The notes under the pieces were generated by a model. The model did not search any database. It was not told the DNA's origin and worked only from the letters and a program-made list of their open reading frames with translations. From assembly GCA_002205965.3 (NCBI GenBank), contig NADL03000450.1, positions 1,054,001-1,118,000 on the forward strand: a stretch of 64,000 nucleotides of DNA, read 5' to 3'. Made by a program: the position numbers and the translations under genes. The stretch comes from Kappaphycus alvarezii (lineage: Eukaryota > Rhodophyta > Florideophyceae > Gigartinales > Solieriaceae). The first letter of the stretch is position 1. Each line of letters begins with the position of its first letter. Shown here in pieces: positions 42,416-51,848 of the stretch.

Positions 42416-45400
42416 TATCGGTGGTCCAGTGCAGGAACCGACAATGTCGTAAAGTGCTAACCGTGTGGTCCACGTCGGCCACGTGCACTGGTGTGCGGGA
42501 CACGATAGCGTTCGCCCGAGACGACTAGATCGTGTGACGAATGCCTCGGTAAATTCTCACTCTAACAACTCATACAGATGTATGCAATTTTTCCGCAATG
42601 CGCGGCAGGAGGTCATCTATGAAGCGGATAGTAACGGGGGAAGGCGAACCCACGGAATCGAAAGCCAGCAGTTGGAAATCGAAATTTGCGGCTTGTGTGG
42701 GGTTATCGGACGGCGGCGGGAGTCGACGCGACAGTTTGCGTTCCAGGTCAGTGACCTTGTTGCGGTGTGCAATTGACGCAGCACCTCCCACTTCACGCGT
42801 AGCTCTTGATCGTACGTCGGCCTTGAACGGTGATACGACGGTGACGTCGCAGGCGATGGGGCGCCTCGCAGTGCCATCGGGAGCTGGCGGTGGCTGGACG
42901 AGGATGTCAGCGGGTCTTAGCTCAGTGCCGGGTACCAGGAGCGGGACCTCAAACTGGCAGTCCAGACCGGCTGCACGGGCGATACGGCCGGCAATGACCT
43001 CGCCTAGCGAGTCATGCCGGTGTTTGTGGCCGAAACCCGAAGGACACAGGTCCACTGCGTGGTCTCCTACCCTGTCAATGGGTCGTTTGCAATGCTCACA
43101 GGTCGGAAGGAGCGAGTCATAGTAGACAGACAGTCCAAGGTAGCGACGTACCATGGTCTTCCAGTGTACTGCCGACACTTCCGTGTCGGTGGTGGGATGG
43201 GCGAGGAGGAATGCAGCACCAGGGCCTTTGCGGAATGCAAGGCCCCGTATCCGGTTCCTGACTGCGGCGACGGTGTGATTGTTTGGATTTGGGCAACGAA
43301 CCCAGACGTCGTCGTTCCAGTGTGCCTTGACCAGCGCCTCCTGCTGCACACCCTTTCGGGATGTGTGTACGTGGGTGTGCTCTGCAGAGAGGGGAACCGG
43401 GTCGAAGGAACCCAGGTCGACGGAGTAGGGACGGCCGAGTATGCGGAGGACAAACTTGCGCATGGGAACGGCAGCTTGGCTGAGAAAGAACGGCTTGTCT
43501 TGGCGGCATTGAGAGCGAGTGAGGGCGTTGGAGCGTGGTCCGATGTGTGCCCCGGACCTGACACGGGCAGGTTTTGCATCGATGAGACTTGCGGCAGCGG
43601 CACCGCGGAGGAATGGTTCGATGAGTGAGAAGCCGAGACCACCAAGTCGGAAAGGCAGTGTGGCCTGCGACCATGCTTCGCCCGACAGCGTGATACCATG
43701 AAGCTCCGTAAAGGACGTCCGTTGAAGGTTGCCGAAAGCTTCGGCAGCGGTACGAGAGTGTGTCGGATCAGCAAGTTTGAAAACCTGGTCTACTAGACAT
43801 GCCGACGCGCAGACGCAATGCATGTGATAGCGCGCGCGGGGGTCGGCGACCTTGTGGAGCAGCTGGAGGGTGCGGCGGCAACTTTCATTTTTTGCGCAGA
43901 GGAAAGAGTCTGTGAACTCCCGGTTGCCGAGCGGCGCTCCAAGAAGTTCGAACCCGTCCGAGGAGCACTCCTGGAGGCGGAACTCACGGAGAAAGGCTTC
44001 GCGCTCTGGTCGTCGCACAGTCGGCCAGAAGATGCGGGTCTTGTCCGTGTTAACGTGCAGGCCGTAAGCAGGTCCCTCTTCCCGAAGGATCCAAAGGGCA
44101 CGCCGCAGGTCGGGCAGGGATCCCATGAGGGTGCCGTCGTCAGCTTACCACTGGTTCAGGATGATACCCGTTTCCTAGGTGATTCGCCGGATGAGTGGTT
44201 GGATCGTGAGGGAGAACAAGAGCATGCTGGCCGGGTCTCCTTGCTGAGTGCCTTGAGCACTGACGATGGTTGTATGGTCACGATTTGGAACGATCAACTG
44301 AGGTTGTGTCCGCGCATACACCATGTTCACGAACCGGGCCAGGCTTGGGGCAAGTGACGGCAGCCGAGCTAGCATGGACTGACGGTCGACGCGGTTTACC
44401 GCGTTTTGCGCGTCGATGAGGACTGTGGCGGTGTCGATGCGGCAAGAGAAATGTGGAAGCAGCATGCGCGTATCGTGGATAATTGCGTCCTTCCCGGCCC
44501 GGATCCCATTTGCTATTTGGAATGGCGCCAGGAAGGCACGAGAGTCGTCGATTGCGGCGGGTAGCAGCGTCTTCGTCATGATGCGGCGGAGGATCGACCC
44601 GATAGCGATAGGCCGGATCTTGTTGGGCTTGGGCCGCAGCGGCAGCAAAGTTGCGGCAGCCAGAAGCGGAGGACAGAGCTCGGTAGATCACCACTAGCAA
44701 TACGCGCGACGAGTTTGGTTAGCACCCCATTGCCCGTGACTCAAGCTTCAGGGCTTACTGGAGTACGGACGAGGAGATGGAACCAGCGTGCCGGCGTGCG
44801 GTCGGGCCCAGCAGACGTGTCCCGGGAGATGCGGCGAACTGCACGCTCAACTGCATCTGCTGTAAATGTTTGGGGCGGTGGGAGCCTTTCGTCTGGGAGC
44901 GGTGTGATCGGACTTGGTGGCTGTGGGTGTAGTGTACGGAGCGAGTCGATGGTCTGCGGGTCATTCACACCCGCCAGCGGGGCGTTGTGAAGCGACCGCA
45001 TTGCCTTGCCATACCGCGCATCCCTGAATAATACTTCAGCACGGCGTGCCCGGCGCGTGGAGCTGGATCCAGGCAGAGGACGATGTTGCTCTGTCCATTC
45101 GGTGCGAGCATGGTGAGCCTGCAGGGCTTCTGACCAGAGTGATGTCCATTCGCCGCCGGTGTGAGTGCGGCGAATTCGCTCGTTCAGCGCTTCTCTTTGT
45201 TTCTTCGGGTGCTGCCATCCGGCTTCTCCTCGGAGAGAGCGCCGCATGACGGCGGTTGGTAGCATGTGCAAGTGCATGAAAGCTCGGTACGTGGCGTCGT
45301 CGCCTCGGGCGTTTGCGGCAGCACGGCCCAGTTTGATGAACAGAAGAATAAACGGCTTGAGAGATGGAAAAGGGATGTCTGAAAGATGTCAGCTTCACGG

Positions 45401-46796
45401 AATGGGGTGCGGAGAACATCATCAGGCGTGGGCAGGGCAGCGGGGATAATAGTCACCGTTTCCATAGTGGCGGAGCTTAGGAGGACGGGAATTGTGCGGG
45501 TTTTGGATGACCTTCGCGGGGGACCCCGTGTCCTGAGTAGGCTCGATGGTCTCGGAGGTCATCGAGGGTTCAACTGGCGGGGAACGTGGGGCGTCAGCTA
45601 GGCGACTCGGGGGCGGAGTCGGGTCCTGTTGCTTTGACTAGGTGTGAAATGCCTGAGTGAGGACTGTGCCCAGAGCGGCAGGGGGGTTGCCAAGATGCTT
45701 GGGGTCGGGGCTTGGAGTCTTGTATTGTCTCCACGCTTGGGGGCATGAGACAAGGCGGAGGAGGGGCGGGCGAGACGGGAGGAGCGACTGGGGCGAGGAG
45801 CGGTGGGGGTTCGGGCCGTTCGGAGTGCAGAAGGCGGCGTGGTAGGCGGTGTGGTAGGCGGTGCGGCGGTAGGGCCTTTGTTGCCTTGAGATCGAGCTGG
45901 GGACTTTGCGGGGGAAGCCGGAGGACGCCCCGTTTCTTGGTCGGCGGGGTCGGGAGAGGTTGCGGGGGCGGCGACGCCGGCGATGGTGGGTTGCGCCGGC
46001 GCGTGGGTGGGCGGAGTAGAAGTGATGGGGGGTCCTTGAGGGCTTGGTCTTGTGCAGGGCGGCGGCGGTTTGCGATTGCCTTGTTAAGGGCATTGCGGGT
46101 AGTGATAAGGGCGGTGCGGAGGGCTTGTCTGGATTCCAACGGAGTCCCTCTCCTGTTGGACGCGTCAGGGCCAATGATTGCGCGACTTTCACGATCAAAG
46201 AAGACTGCGGTGCCTTCGACTGTACGTGTAGAGATCTCAGGGGAAGCCTCCACAGGGGAGCGCACCGTGACCTCTACATCGGGAAACTTGGTCCGCATAT
46301 GTGCCGCGATCTTCCAGAACCTGGGAAGGGCGGGACGGGGGATCAGCACGTACGTCCATATGCCAAAGTGCGGGATGAGGAAGTGCGAGGGCATGGGTTG
46401 GCCAGCGTCTCTGGCAGCCGCCATGATGGTCTTTTGTGCTTCGTCATAGGGGCAAAAGCCCTCTTTGCTGTCTTTGGACGGGGCCAGACCGATGGGTATA
46501 ACCTCCTTTGGCGGCACTGGGAGAAGGCCAGTGCGGGGACAGTGGCTTTTCAGGGGCCCTACGGAGGCGGCGAGGTGTATGATGTATGGCCTCGGCGCGA
46601 CGGGGATCGGAGCGTCGGTTGGGGTCGGCCAGCAGTGCCCTGGCCTCCGGAAGGGTAAGTTCGGAGGGATCGGGCGTTGGGGTGAGTGCGGCGAGGTCAG
46701 GGATCGCGGAGGAGGGGAAAGTGACAATGGTCGTGGCAGCGACCGGCGCACCCGTCGCCGCCGCTGCTGCAACTGCCCATAAGTAGGCGGCGGCAT
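42416..46796 (-). mobile_element. LINE copy 2, nearly full length, minus strand
   Basis: This is collinear with LINE copy 1. From 5' to 3' on the minus strand: a proline-rich N-terminal part (46,796-45,594, with VPPKEVIPIGLAPS and a linker rich in P and R), the pre-RT region (45,277-44,741, with DARYGKAMRSLHNAPLAGVN and ISRDTSAGPDRTPARW), the RT core (44,648-44,110, with VLIDAQNAVNRVDRQSML, AQGTQQGDPASMLLFSL and catalytic ADDGTLMGS), the thumb and C-terminus (44,126-42,570) and a 3' tail to about 42,416. At least three frame changes separate these parts, so it is probably inactive. No apurinic endonuclease domain is seen. The architecture is of the single-ORF type with a C-terminal nuclease-like domain. 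Confidence 0.85.
42570..44126 (-). CDS. LINE ORF: RT end, zinc-binding and restriction-like endonuclease-like C-terminus
   Basis: This is the longest open frame of the element, 518 residues. It starts just past the catalytic ADD of RT, with LRRALWILREEGPAYGLHVN (end of the palm and thumb). It then passes through LGGLGFSLIEPFL, where such elements encode the region between RT and nuclease. It has a CEHCKRPIDRVGDHAVDLC zinc-type cluster followed by HKHRHDSLGEVIAGRIARA and RPADILVQ...IACDVTVVSP. The spacing C-x2-C...H...C then R-P-A-D...D-V-T recalls the restriction-like endonucleases of R2-like LINEs and of many algal and fungal non-LTR elements. The nuclease call is an inference from these motifs. 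Confidence 0.6.
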   Translation of the reverse strand: MGSLPDLRRALWILREEGPAYGLHVNTDKTRIFWPTVRRPEREAFLREFRLQECSSDGFELLGAPLGNREFTDSFLCAKNESCRRTLQLLHKVADPRARYHMHCVCASACLVDQVFKLADPTHSRTAAEAFGNLQRTSFTELHGITLSGEAWSQATLPFRLGGLGFSLIEPFLRGAAAASLIDAKPARVRSGAHIGPRSNALTRSQCRQDKPFFLSQAAVPMRKFVLRILGRPYSVDLGSFDPVPLSAEHTHVHTSRKGVQQEALVKAHWNDDVWVRCPNPNNHTVAAVRNRIRGLAFRKGPGAAFLLAHPTTDTEVSAVHWKTMVRRYLGLSVYYDSLLPTCEHCKRPIDRVGDHAVDLCPSGFGHKHRHDSLGEVIAGRIARAAGLDCQFEVPLLVPGTELRPADILVQPPPAPDGTARRPIACDVTVVSPFKADVRSRATREVGGAASIAHRNKVTDLERKLSRRLPPPSDNPTQAANFDFQLLAFDSVGSPSPVTIRFIDDLLPRIAEKLHTSV

Positions 46797-46798
46797 GC

Positions 46799-46850
46799 CG
46801 TTGTTGTTTTTGTTATTTTTGTTGTTGCTGTTGTTGTTGTTGTTGCGCGG
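46799..46850. repeat. TTG-type microsatellite
   Basis: An imperfect run of GTT/TTG units marks the junction between LINE copy 2 and the oppositely oriented LINE fragment. Confidence 0.7.
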
Positions 46851-46861
46851 TTGAGGTAGAG

Positions 46862-47120
46862 GTGCTTATTCACAAGCGTGGAGACAATGCAGGACCCCAA
46901 GCCCCGACCCGAAGCATCTTGGACGACCCCGCGCCGGTCTGGACACGGCCTTCACGCCGGCATTTCACCCCCAGCCAAAGCAGCAGGACGCGACTCCGCC
47001 CCCGAGTCGCCCAGCTGACGGCTCACGTTCCCAGTGGAAGCCTAGATTACCTCCGAGACCATCGAGCCTACTCAGGACACGGGGGGGCCCTCCGCGAAGA
47101 TCACCCAAACCCCCGCTAAA
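46862..47120 (+). mobile_element. LINE fragment in opposite orientation
   Basis: The plus strand here matches the minus strand of 45,745-45,490 (for example AAGCGTGGAGACAAT, CTCCGCCCCCGAGTCGCC and ATCGAGCCTACTCAGGACAC). It is an internal segment already present in copy 2, so it is a separate fragment placed head to head rather than the 5' end of the same insertion. Confidence 0.75.
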
Positions 47121-47165
47121 TCGCTGTCGGCCAGAGCTCATCCAGCCATAAAATGGAATGCACAA

Positions 47166-47205
47166 CTGTACTGTACTTAAACCTAATTGCGCACTACTGT
47201 ACAGT
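47166..47205. promoter_or_regulatory. CTGTACTGTAC and CTACTGTACAGTA motifs
   Basis: Two copies of the recurring motif occur with no recognisable gene within 1 kb. They may be an orphan promoter remnant displaced by the LINE, or background. Confidence 0.3.
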
Positions 47206-47284
47206 ATCCGAGCTCCGCCATACTGACACTGTAAGATCAAACCCCAGCTTGGGGTCACTGTGCATAAACACCGATGTTCGCAGT

Positions 47285-47313
47285 TCGGTGGCTATGGCGG
47301 CCATAGCCACCGA
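47285..47313. other. Perfect 14-bp palindrome with 1-base centre
   Basis: The arms are TCGGTGGCTATGGC and GCCATAGCCACCGA with a single G between them. Two further TGGCCATAGT units follow directly (about 47,316-47,336). A cruciform, a recombination hot spot or a protein-binding site are all possible. Confidence 0.6.
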
Positions 47314-47339
47314 TGATGGCCATAGTATGGCCATAGTCG

Positions 47340-49130
47340 GTCAGTCGGTGTACACTAAAGGTAAGTAAATAGTAAAGATTATAGGCTATTACTGTACGCT
47401 ACCTTGTCAAGCCGAGGGTACGGACCTTCTACCTATCGCCATCGACATTTACGGACCAATAGAGTCAACCAGACTCTAGGCGCTTCATGATGTTAGTAAC
47501 TTCACTGCCGATCGTCGAGGGAAGCATCCTCTGTCCGAATTTCGGAGGCCTAAGACACGTGTCTCGGCATTTGTCGCAGTCATGCTGAATCACCGAAAAC
47601 AGCGAATATGCCACACCACCAGACCTCCAGACGGGACTCTTGCCTGATCCCCCAGTAGAAACCATGAAATAAAAGGCCTCTCTCGCTCTCGGTACAATAC
47701 TGTAGGTAAGGCGGGAAAGGCCTTTTTGGGAACATGAAGAAGTGGAACATTTTCAAGAAGCTGTTGGAAATTGTTTTCAATGAATTGGAAAGACTCGCAG
47801 TTCTTATTTTAAAGACTCGTGAGAGGCATGCAATAGCGTTTCAGGCTGACAGTAGCAAAAAGAAAATCAAACAACTCTAAATGACCTGTGAGCCAATCTT
47901 GAGAAATGCTTCGTAGGTTGCACGCCTTCAAAACACACCGTCGTATATTCAAACGCTTTCTCTAAGAGAGTAGGCATTTACAAATTAACTTCGAGAACAC
48001 CCCAAGGTTCCCCGTTTTCTTTTCCTTTTGTATCAGAATTTAGTTGAAATTATGGGATGTTGGCGATAAAAGTAGGCTTCGCTACCTCAGTAGCCCTGCA
48101 GATCTTTTCGCCACCACAATATGCATCGCGATCGTTTTTTGCACATTTATTACTTTAAGGTTTTCCTATGTTGAGGTATTCCAAGGGGAGTACACGTGCG
48201 AAGAACTTTGGTTTCTGCTTTGTCTCTTTTCAAGCATTGGATCTATATTTTATCATTTGGGTTATCAATCAAAAGCTCTTAAGTTAGAAATGTAGAGCAA
48301 AGATCGAAAGGAAGAAGGCCACTAGCCAGTGCTTCTCAATCTCCCCTTCCGTTCATCGTCTTCTTTTATTTTTCTTCCCTTCACATCCTGTTCATAACAG
48401 TTTAACCCTCTATTTCTAGGTCACAAAACACTTTAGAAGAACACTGCAATGTGATTAGCTCACAACGGCCATGGTTGGTGCTGAAGTTTGGGGCTGTGTG
48501 AGCTCTCATCAGTGCGCTAGGCAGAATGAACAACAACAGAACAGGATCGCATTTTGTTAACAGTAATCACGACTCTCTACCATATCAAAGCAGGCTTCCA
48601 CAAATTAGCACTGAATTTCATTTCAGCACATTGCTCCTACCCTGATTGCCACACTTGAATCAGGGTAGTTATCAGAATACCCTATTCATAAGCGTCGCCA
48701 CAATCGATATGGACTTTTCGCATATATCTTCCAACAGTAAAAATACCCCAAAACATTCCACCTTTTCGCAATACCAGAGGATTATACTTTTTACCGGTCA
48801 AGTATTTTGGGCTTCACTACAAGTTTCAGGGCCGCCATTCAATAGCGTAATAGGGCTACGAGAGATAAATTTGAGTTTCGAGATTCGGGGAATTAAGGCA
48901 AATGCAATTCTCTCCTACTCCATCTATGTGAAAGGAATAATGCGGTAGATAGCTGAGGGAAAAATTCAGGTCAGATCCACATTGAACTTGCATGTACTGT
49001 AGGTACACACTGAGACTATCGCAGTGGGCTGGGTTGAGAATAAGCCAAATGCACTCTCGGCCTAGAAAGGGTTTCCCAACCTTGCTATCCATATATTCCT
49101 CCCTTTTCTGGAACTTCTGTCTGCCTTAGG
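47340..49130. other. Gene-poor AT-leaning stretch
   Basis: Short ORFs without ATG starts or motifs occur, such as a hydrophobic frame at 48,044-48,295 that opens at TTG. A partial copy of the dispersed repeat lies at 48,708-48,759 (minus). I see no supported gene. Confidence 0.4.
48708..48759 (-). repeat. Dispersed repeat, partial copy 2
   Basis: This shares TATATCTTCCAA-AGTAAAA and the following A/C-rich block with 62,686-62,746. It is the most divergent of the four copies. Confidence 0.45.
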
Positions 49131-49132
49131 TC

Positions 49133-49477
49133 CTAACAATCTGCCCTCTTGGATCCACTGCAGAAATGTCTGCAGTTACTACATGCGTTCACTGTATTTG
49201 TGTATCGCCTCTTTGTGCATATTGCATGGTAAGCCTGACACAAACCAGTTGTCCCAGACTGCAATCTTCTCCCGTCTCCGAAAATGCACCTGTGGCAGCA
49301 CTCAACTCCGAAACCAATGTGCCCAATATCCATACACAGGTTGGCACACTCGACGCAACCCCTTCCATGAGCAGTGCAACTGAAGTAAAGGCTGCCGCAA
49401 GACTCCGCTCCCTCACTCTTGCAAATAGCTGTGATAAGCAATACAAAGAAGACATAAATCTGCTTTCGGTAATCCAT
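49133..49477 (-). CDS. Secreted cysteine-rich protein candidate with a duplicated cysteine module
   Basis: This ORF of 114 residues starts at ATG 49,477 in a good context (A at -3, G at +4). A TATTTAAG box-like sequence lies about 55 bp upstream. It opens MDYRKQIYVFFVLLITAICK, a convincing signal peptide with cleavage likely near EGA-ES. The mature part of about 90 residues has 14 cysteines. The first half is C-x6-C-x6-C-x2-C-x3-C and the second half is C-x6-C-x11-C-x2-C-x3-C, which looks like an internal duplication. CC-x2-C lies between them and one more Cys closes the protein. No known defensin, hydrophobin or effector signature fits by eye. The frame is intact. It lacks the GTAC motif of the housekeeping genes. 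It could be a host secreted peptide or a chance ORF; the ordered cysteines argue against chance. Confidence 0.5.
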   Translation of the reverse strand: MDYRKQIYVFFVLLITAICKSEGAESCGSLYFSCTAHGRGCVECANLCMDIGHIGFGVECCHRCIFGDGRRLQSGTTGLCQAYHAICTKRRYTNTVNACSNCRHFCSGSKRADC

Positions 49478-49788
49478 ATTTCTTTCTTGACTCCTTTCAA
49501 GCTGCAATTTTTCGAAGATGATCTGTCCTTAAATAGCGTTTTGCCTGGTAAGACTTTTCGAGTGAAATAATCCAGTGAGCTCCTTTGCAACCAGAGTGGA
49601 ACTCAATCATGCTTCGGTTCTTATAATCAGGTCTTCCTATGGTGTCGACTCGACTGCATCAACATAGCAGATATTTTCTGATCCTCCTGAAGAAAGCTCT
49701 TCCGCAGCATTTGCTTTGCGCAAGGGTATGAGCGAAACATTAATTGAATATAACCCCCTGAAAGAAATTTCAGTAACGTGTGCACTTA

Positions 49789-49833
49789 GATTGGATATAT
49801 CTTCCAAAATTAAAACATCTAAACCTTCCCCCT
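49789..49833 (-). repeat. Dispersed repeat, partial copy 3
   Basis: Contains GATTGGATATATCTTCCAA and AACCTTCCCCC in the same order as the copies at 62,686 and (inverted) 32,918. Confidence 0.5.
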
Positions 49834-49849
49834 TGAACAAGTAACTTTT

Positions 49850-51504
49850 CCCACTCTGCCTCACAACATGGGCTCACAATTGGGGCCCCACAAATACATG
49901 CACGAGTAGAGTTACAAGCAGCAAGCCTCAGCTCTGCGATCTGACTAGCCTCAGTCGGTTGAAAAGCCGGGCCGTTCCCATCCATGATATCGAAATAACC
50001 AAACTTGCCTTTTCAGGCAACCTCATGTTCACCAGCCTCTTTCAATCATCAATTCAAAAAAAAAATGATTTCTTCTTGGAGCAGAATTCTGCATTGTTGC
50101 TAAGGCCTGGCAATGTCAACAACTCTGTCGATAGTTGATGAGCTCTTGTATCGCAGTTTGCTTGCCAATTTTTTGTTTCCATGGAAGAAGATGCAACAAC
50201 TAGGCTCTCCGCTACTGTGTGGTGTGCCAGACAATTAAGATCTGAAAGCTGACTTTTTGCCTGGAGATTGAAAGTGATTCAGGACGGCACAAAATTTGCT
50301 TTCCAAATTGTTGCGATTCGGCTGCCATTGCTGTATAATGGTCTCTTCTAACGTTGCCTGTGTGTTGTCTGGTCTCCCCACATCTTTCTCGACAGAATAA
50401 AGGAAAAAGGGGGGTGTCTACATTGAGATGTATGGATTGGCTGGAACCTATTTGGAGTTGCAAATCTGCATGTCAAATTAAATACATGTACCGATGGTCG
50501 AGGCAATGTAGAAATCATTGCTGTCGAATGCTAGCACCAGCAACAGTCTACCAGAAAGTCGATGGGAGGCCAGCCAGCAGACAAGCAGCGTTAGAAGTTA
50601 CTACCAACGCCGAGTGAATAAAGACGTCTGCCGTCCTCTTCGGCAAATAGCCCACCTCGAAAACCCCTTCGGTTCGCAGCCCTCTGAAGTCTCGCAAGAA
50701 ATACACCCACTATTTTTCTTTTTCAATCAATCTGTGTAGTTCCACGACGAATTGGTTAACTTGGCCCTGTCCGTGACGAAGATTCGATAATGAATGGCTA
50801 AATGGTCCCTCTAGAAAGGTATTGTAGATGCAAATGAAAAAAGCTTTTAATTCTTTGGCTGCTTTTGTCACGCAACTAGCGTAGAAGCGAAGTATAGGCT
50901 GTGGCAATAATGTGTGCCTTAAGCCGGAATTAAAACTTTTACTTCTTCATATCTCTAAGTTGCTGGGGTAAATGGGGGGTTTTTAATGAGGTTCGTCCTC
51001 GTAGCCAAGTTGATTCAGTTATTGTCTAAGTCGTAAACATTAACGAACATGCCCTAGCAAACATCAACTTACCCATCACCGCAACTCAGTGAACCTCCGC
51101 GACTTCCACAGACCCCAGCTCTCCTGATCCGGCAAAATCGTCATCAGCGTCATCGCCATCCACTGGATTGAAGTCGGACCAATCCAGCCAGTTACCGACA
51201 CCCACAGGCGCTCAGTTCCTGTATGGTTCCTGAAGAGACAGATTAGTGGCCATCTCGGTGCCCATAGTTAACTTCAACCGCACGCGCAAGAGACGTCTGC
51301 CTATCGACGCCTTCGAGGCTGAATTTTACAGGGGCGCCTTCCGGAGAAGATGGGGGCTGCTCGGCCCCAGATGATGACCGGCGTGAGGGTTTCGGTACTC
51401 AGGGGTTGAGGTTATTACGGGGACGGAGATGGCCACCCGCCTGGCTCTTACGGAGCCGTACGGAACTAGGTAACCTCTGGGTGCTTTTGACATGGATGGA
51501 TTGG
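49850..51504. other. Intergenic flank of the Gypsy array
   Basis: No gene is supported. At 51,085-51,185 the minus strand encodes an acidic stretch (FNPVDGDDADDDFAGSGEL) homologous in DNA to 62,470-62,570 on the plus strand, so related sequence flanks the array in inverted orientation. Confidence 0.45.
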
Positions 51505-51848
51505 TGTAGCGCACAGCGCTATTCTTCACACCATACAGGATGCCATACAGGATGCCCATAGGTAACCGTGTTTCAGAGCAGTATGTGCCATGGCCACATG
51601 TGGGCTACCAAGTTGGCATAATGTGGGTAGTACCAACACTTATGCCAACGGAGTCAGGCTTACAGTACAGTATATCACCTATGACGTTGCTTATTGCGTA
51701 AGTCACGTTCCAGCTTCCACGTTCACCTGGCCAGCACAGCAGCGGCGGCAGCGGCGGTGCTGAACTGGTCGCGGGCGGAAGCATGCCTCCCAGAATAGTA
51801 TAAATAGCCTACAGGGTCTCTCACCCCATTAAAAAAAGGTATCGATCA
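51505..51848 (+). repeat. Gypsy LTR 1
   Basis: Starts TGTAGCGCACAGCGC and ends GATCA. It contains TACAGTACAGTATA (51,661-51,674), like the host promoter motif, and a TATAAATAG box near 51,800. TGGTGGATCGACC, a plausible primer-binding site, follows at 51,853. The 3' edge is inferred from this TGG and the CA ending. Confidence 0.8.

Noticed and set aside
45712-46449. Gly/Arg-rich plus-strand ORF and its counterpart at 6,035-6,502
   Set aside because: Both are the reverse strand of the proline-rich linker of the two LINE copies.
46797-47120. Twin priming as the origin of the inverted LINE piece
   Set aside because: Twin priming inverts the 5' portion, not an internal segment that is also present in the main copy.
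48044-48295. Hydrophobic 83-codon ORF
   Set aside because: It opens at TTG, has no ATG near its start and shows no motif beyond one hydrophobic stretch.
49507-49507. Upstream start for the cysteine-rich ORF
   Set aside because: The codon is TTG. ATG 49,477 has a better context and places the signal peptide at the very N-terminus.
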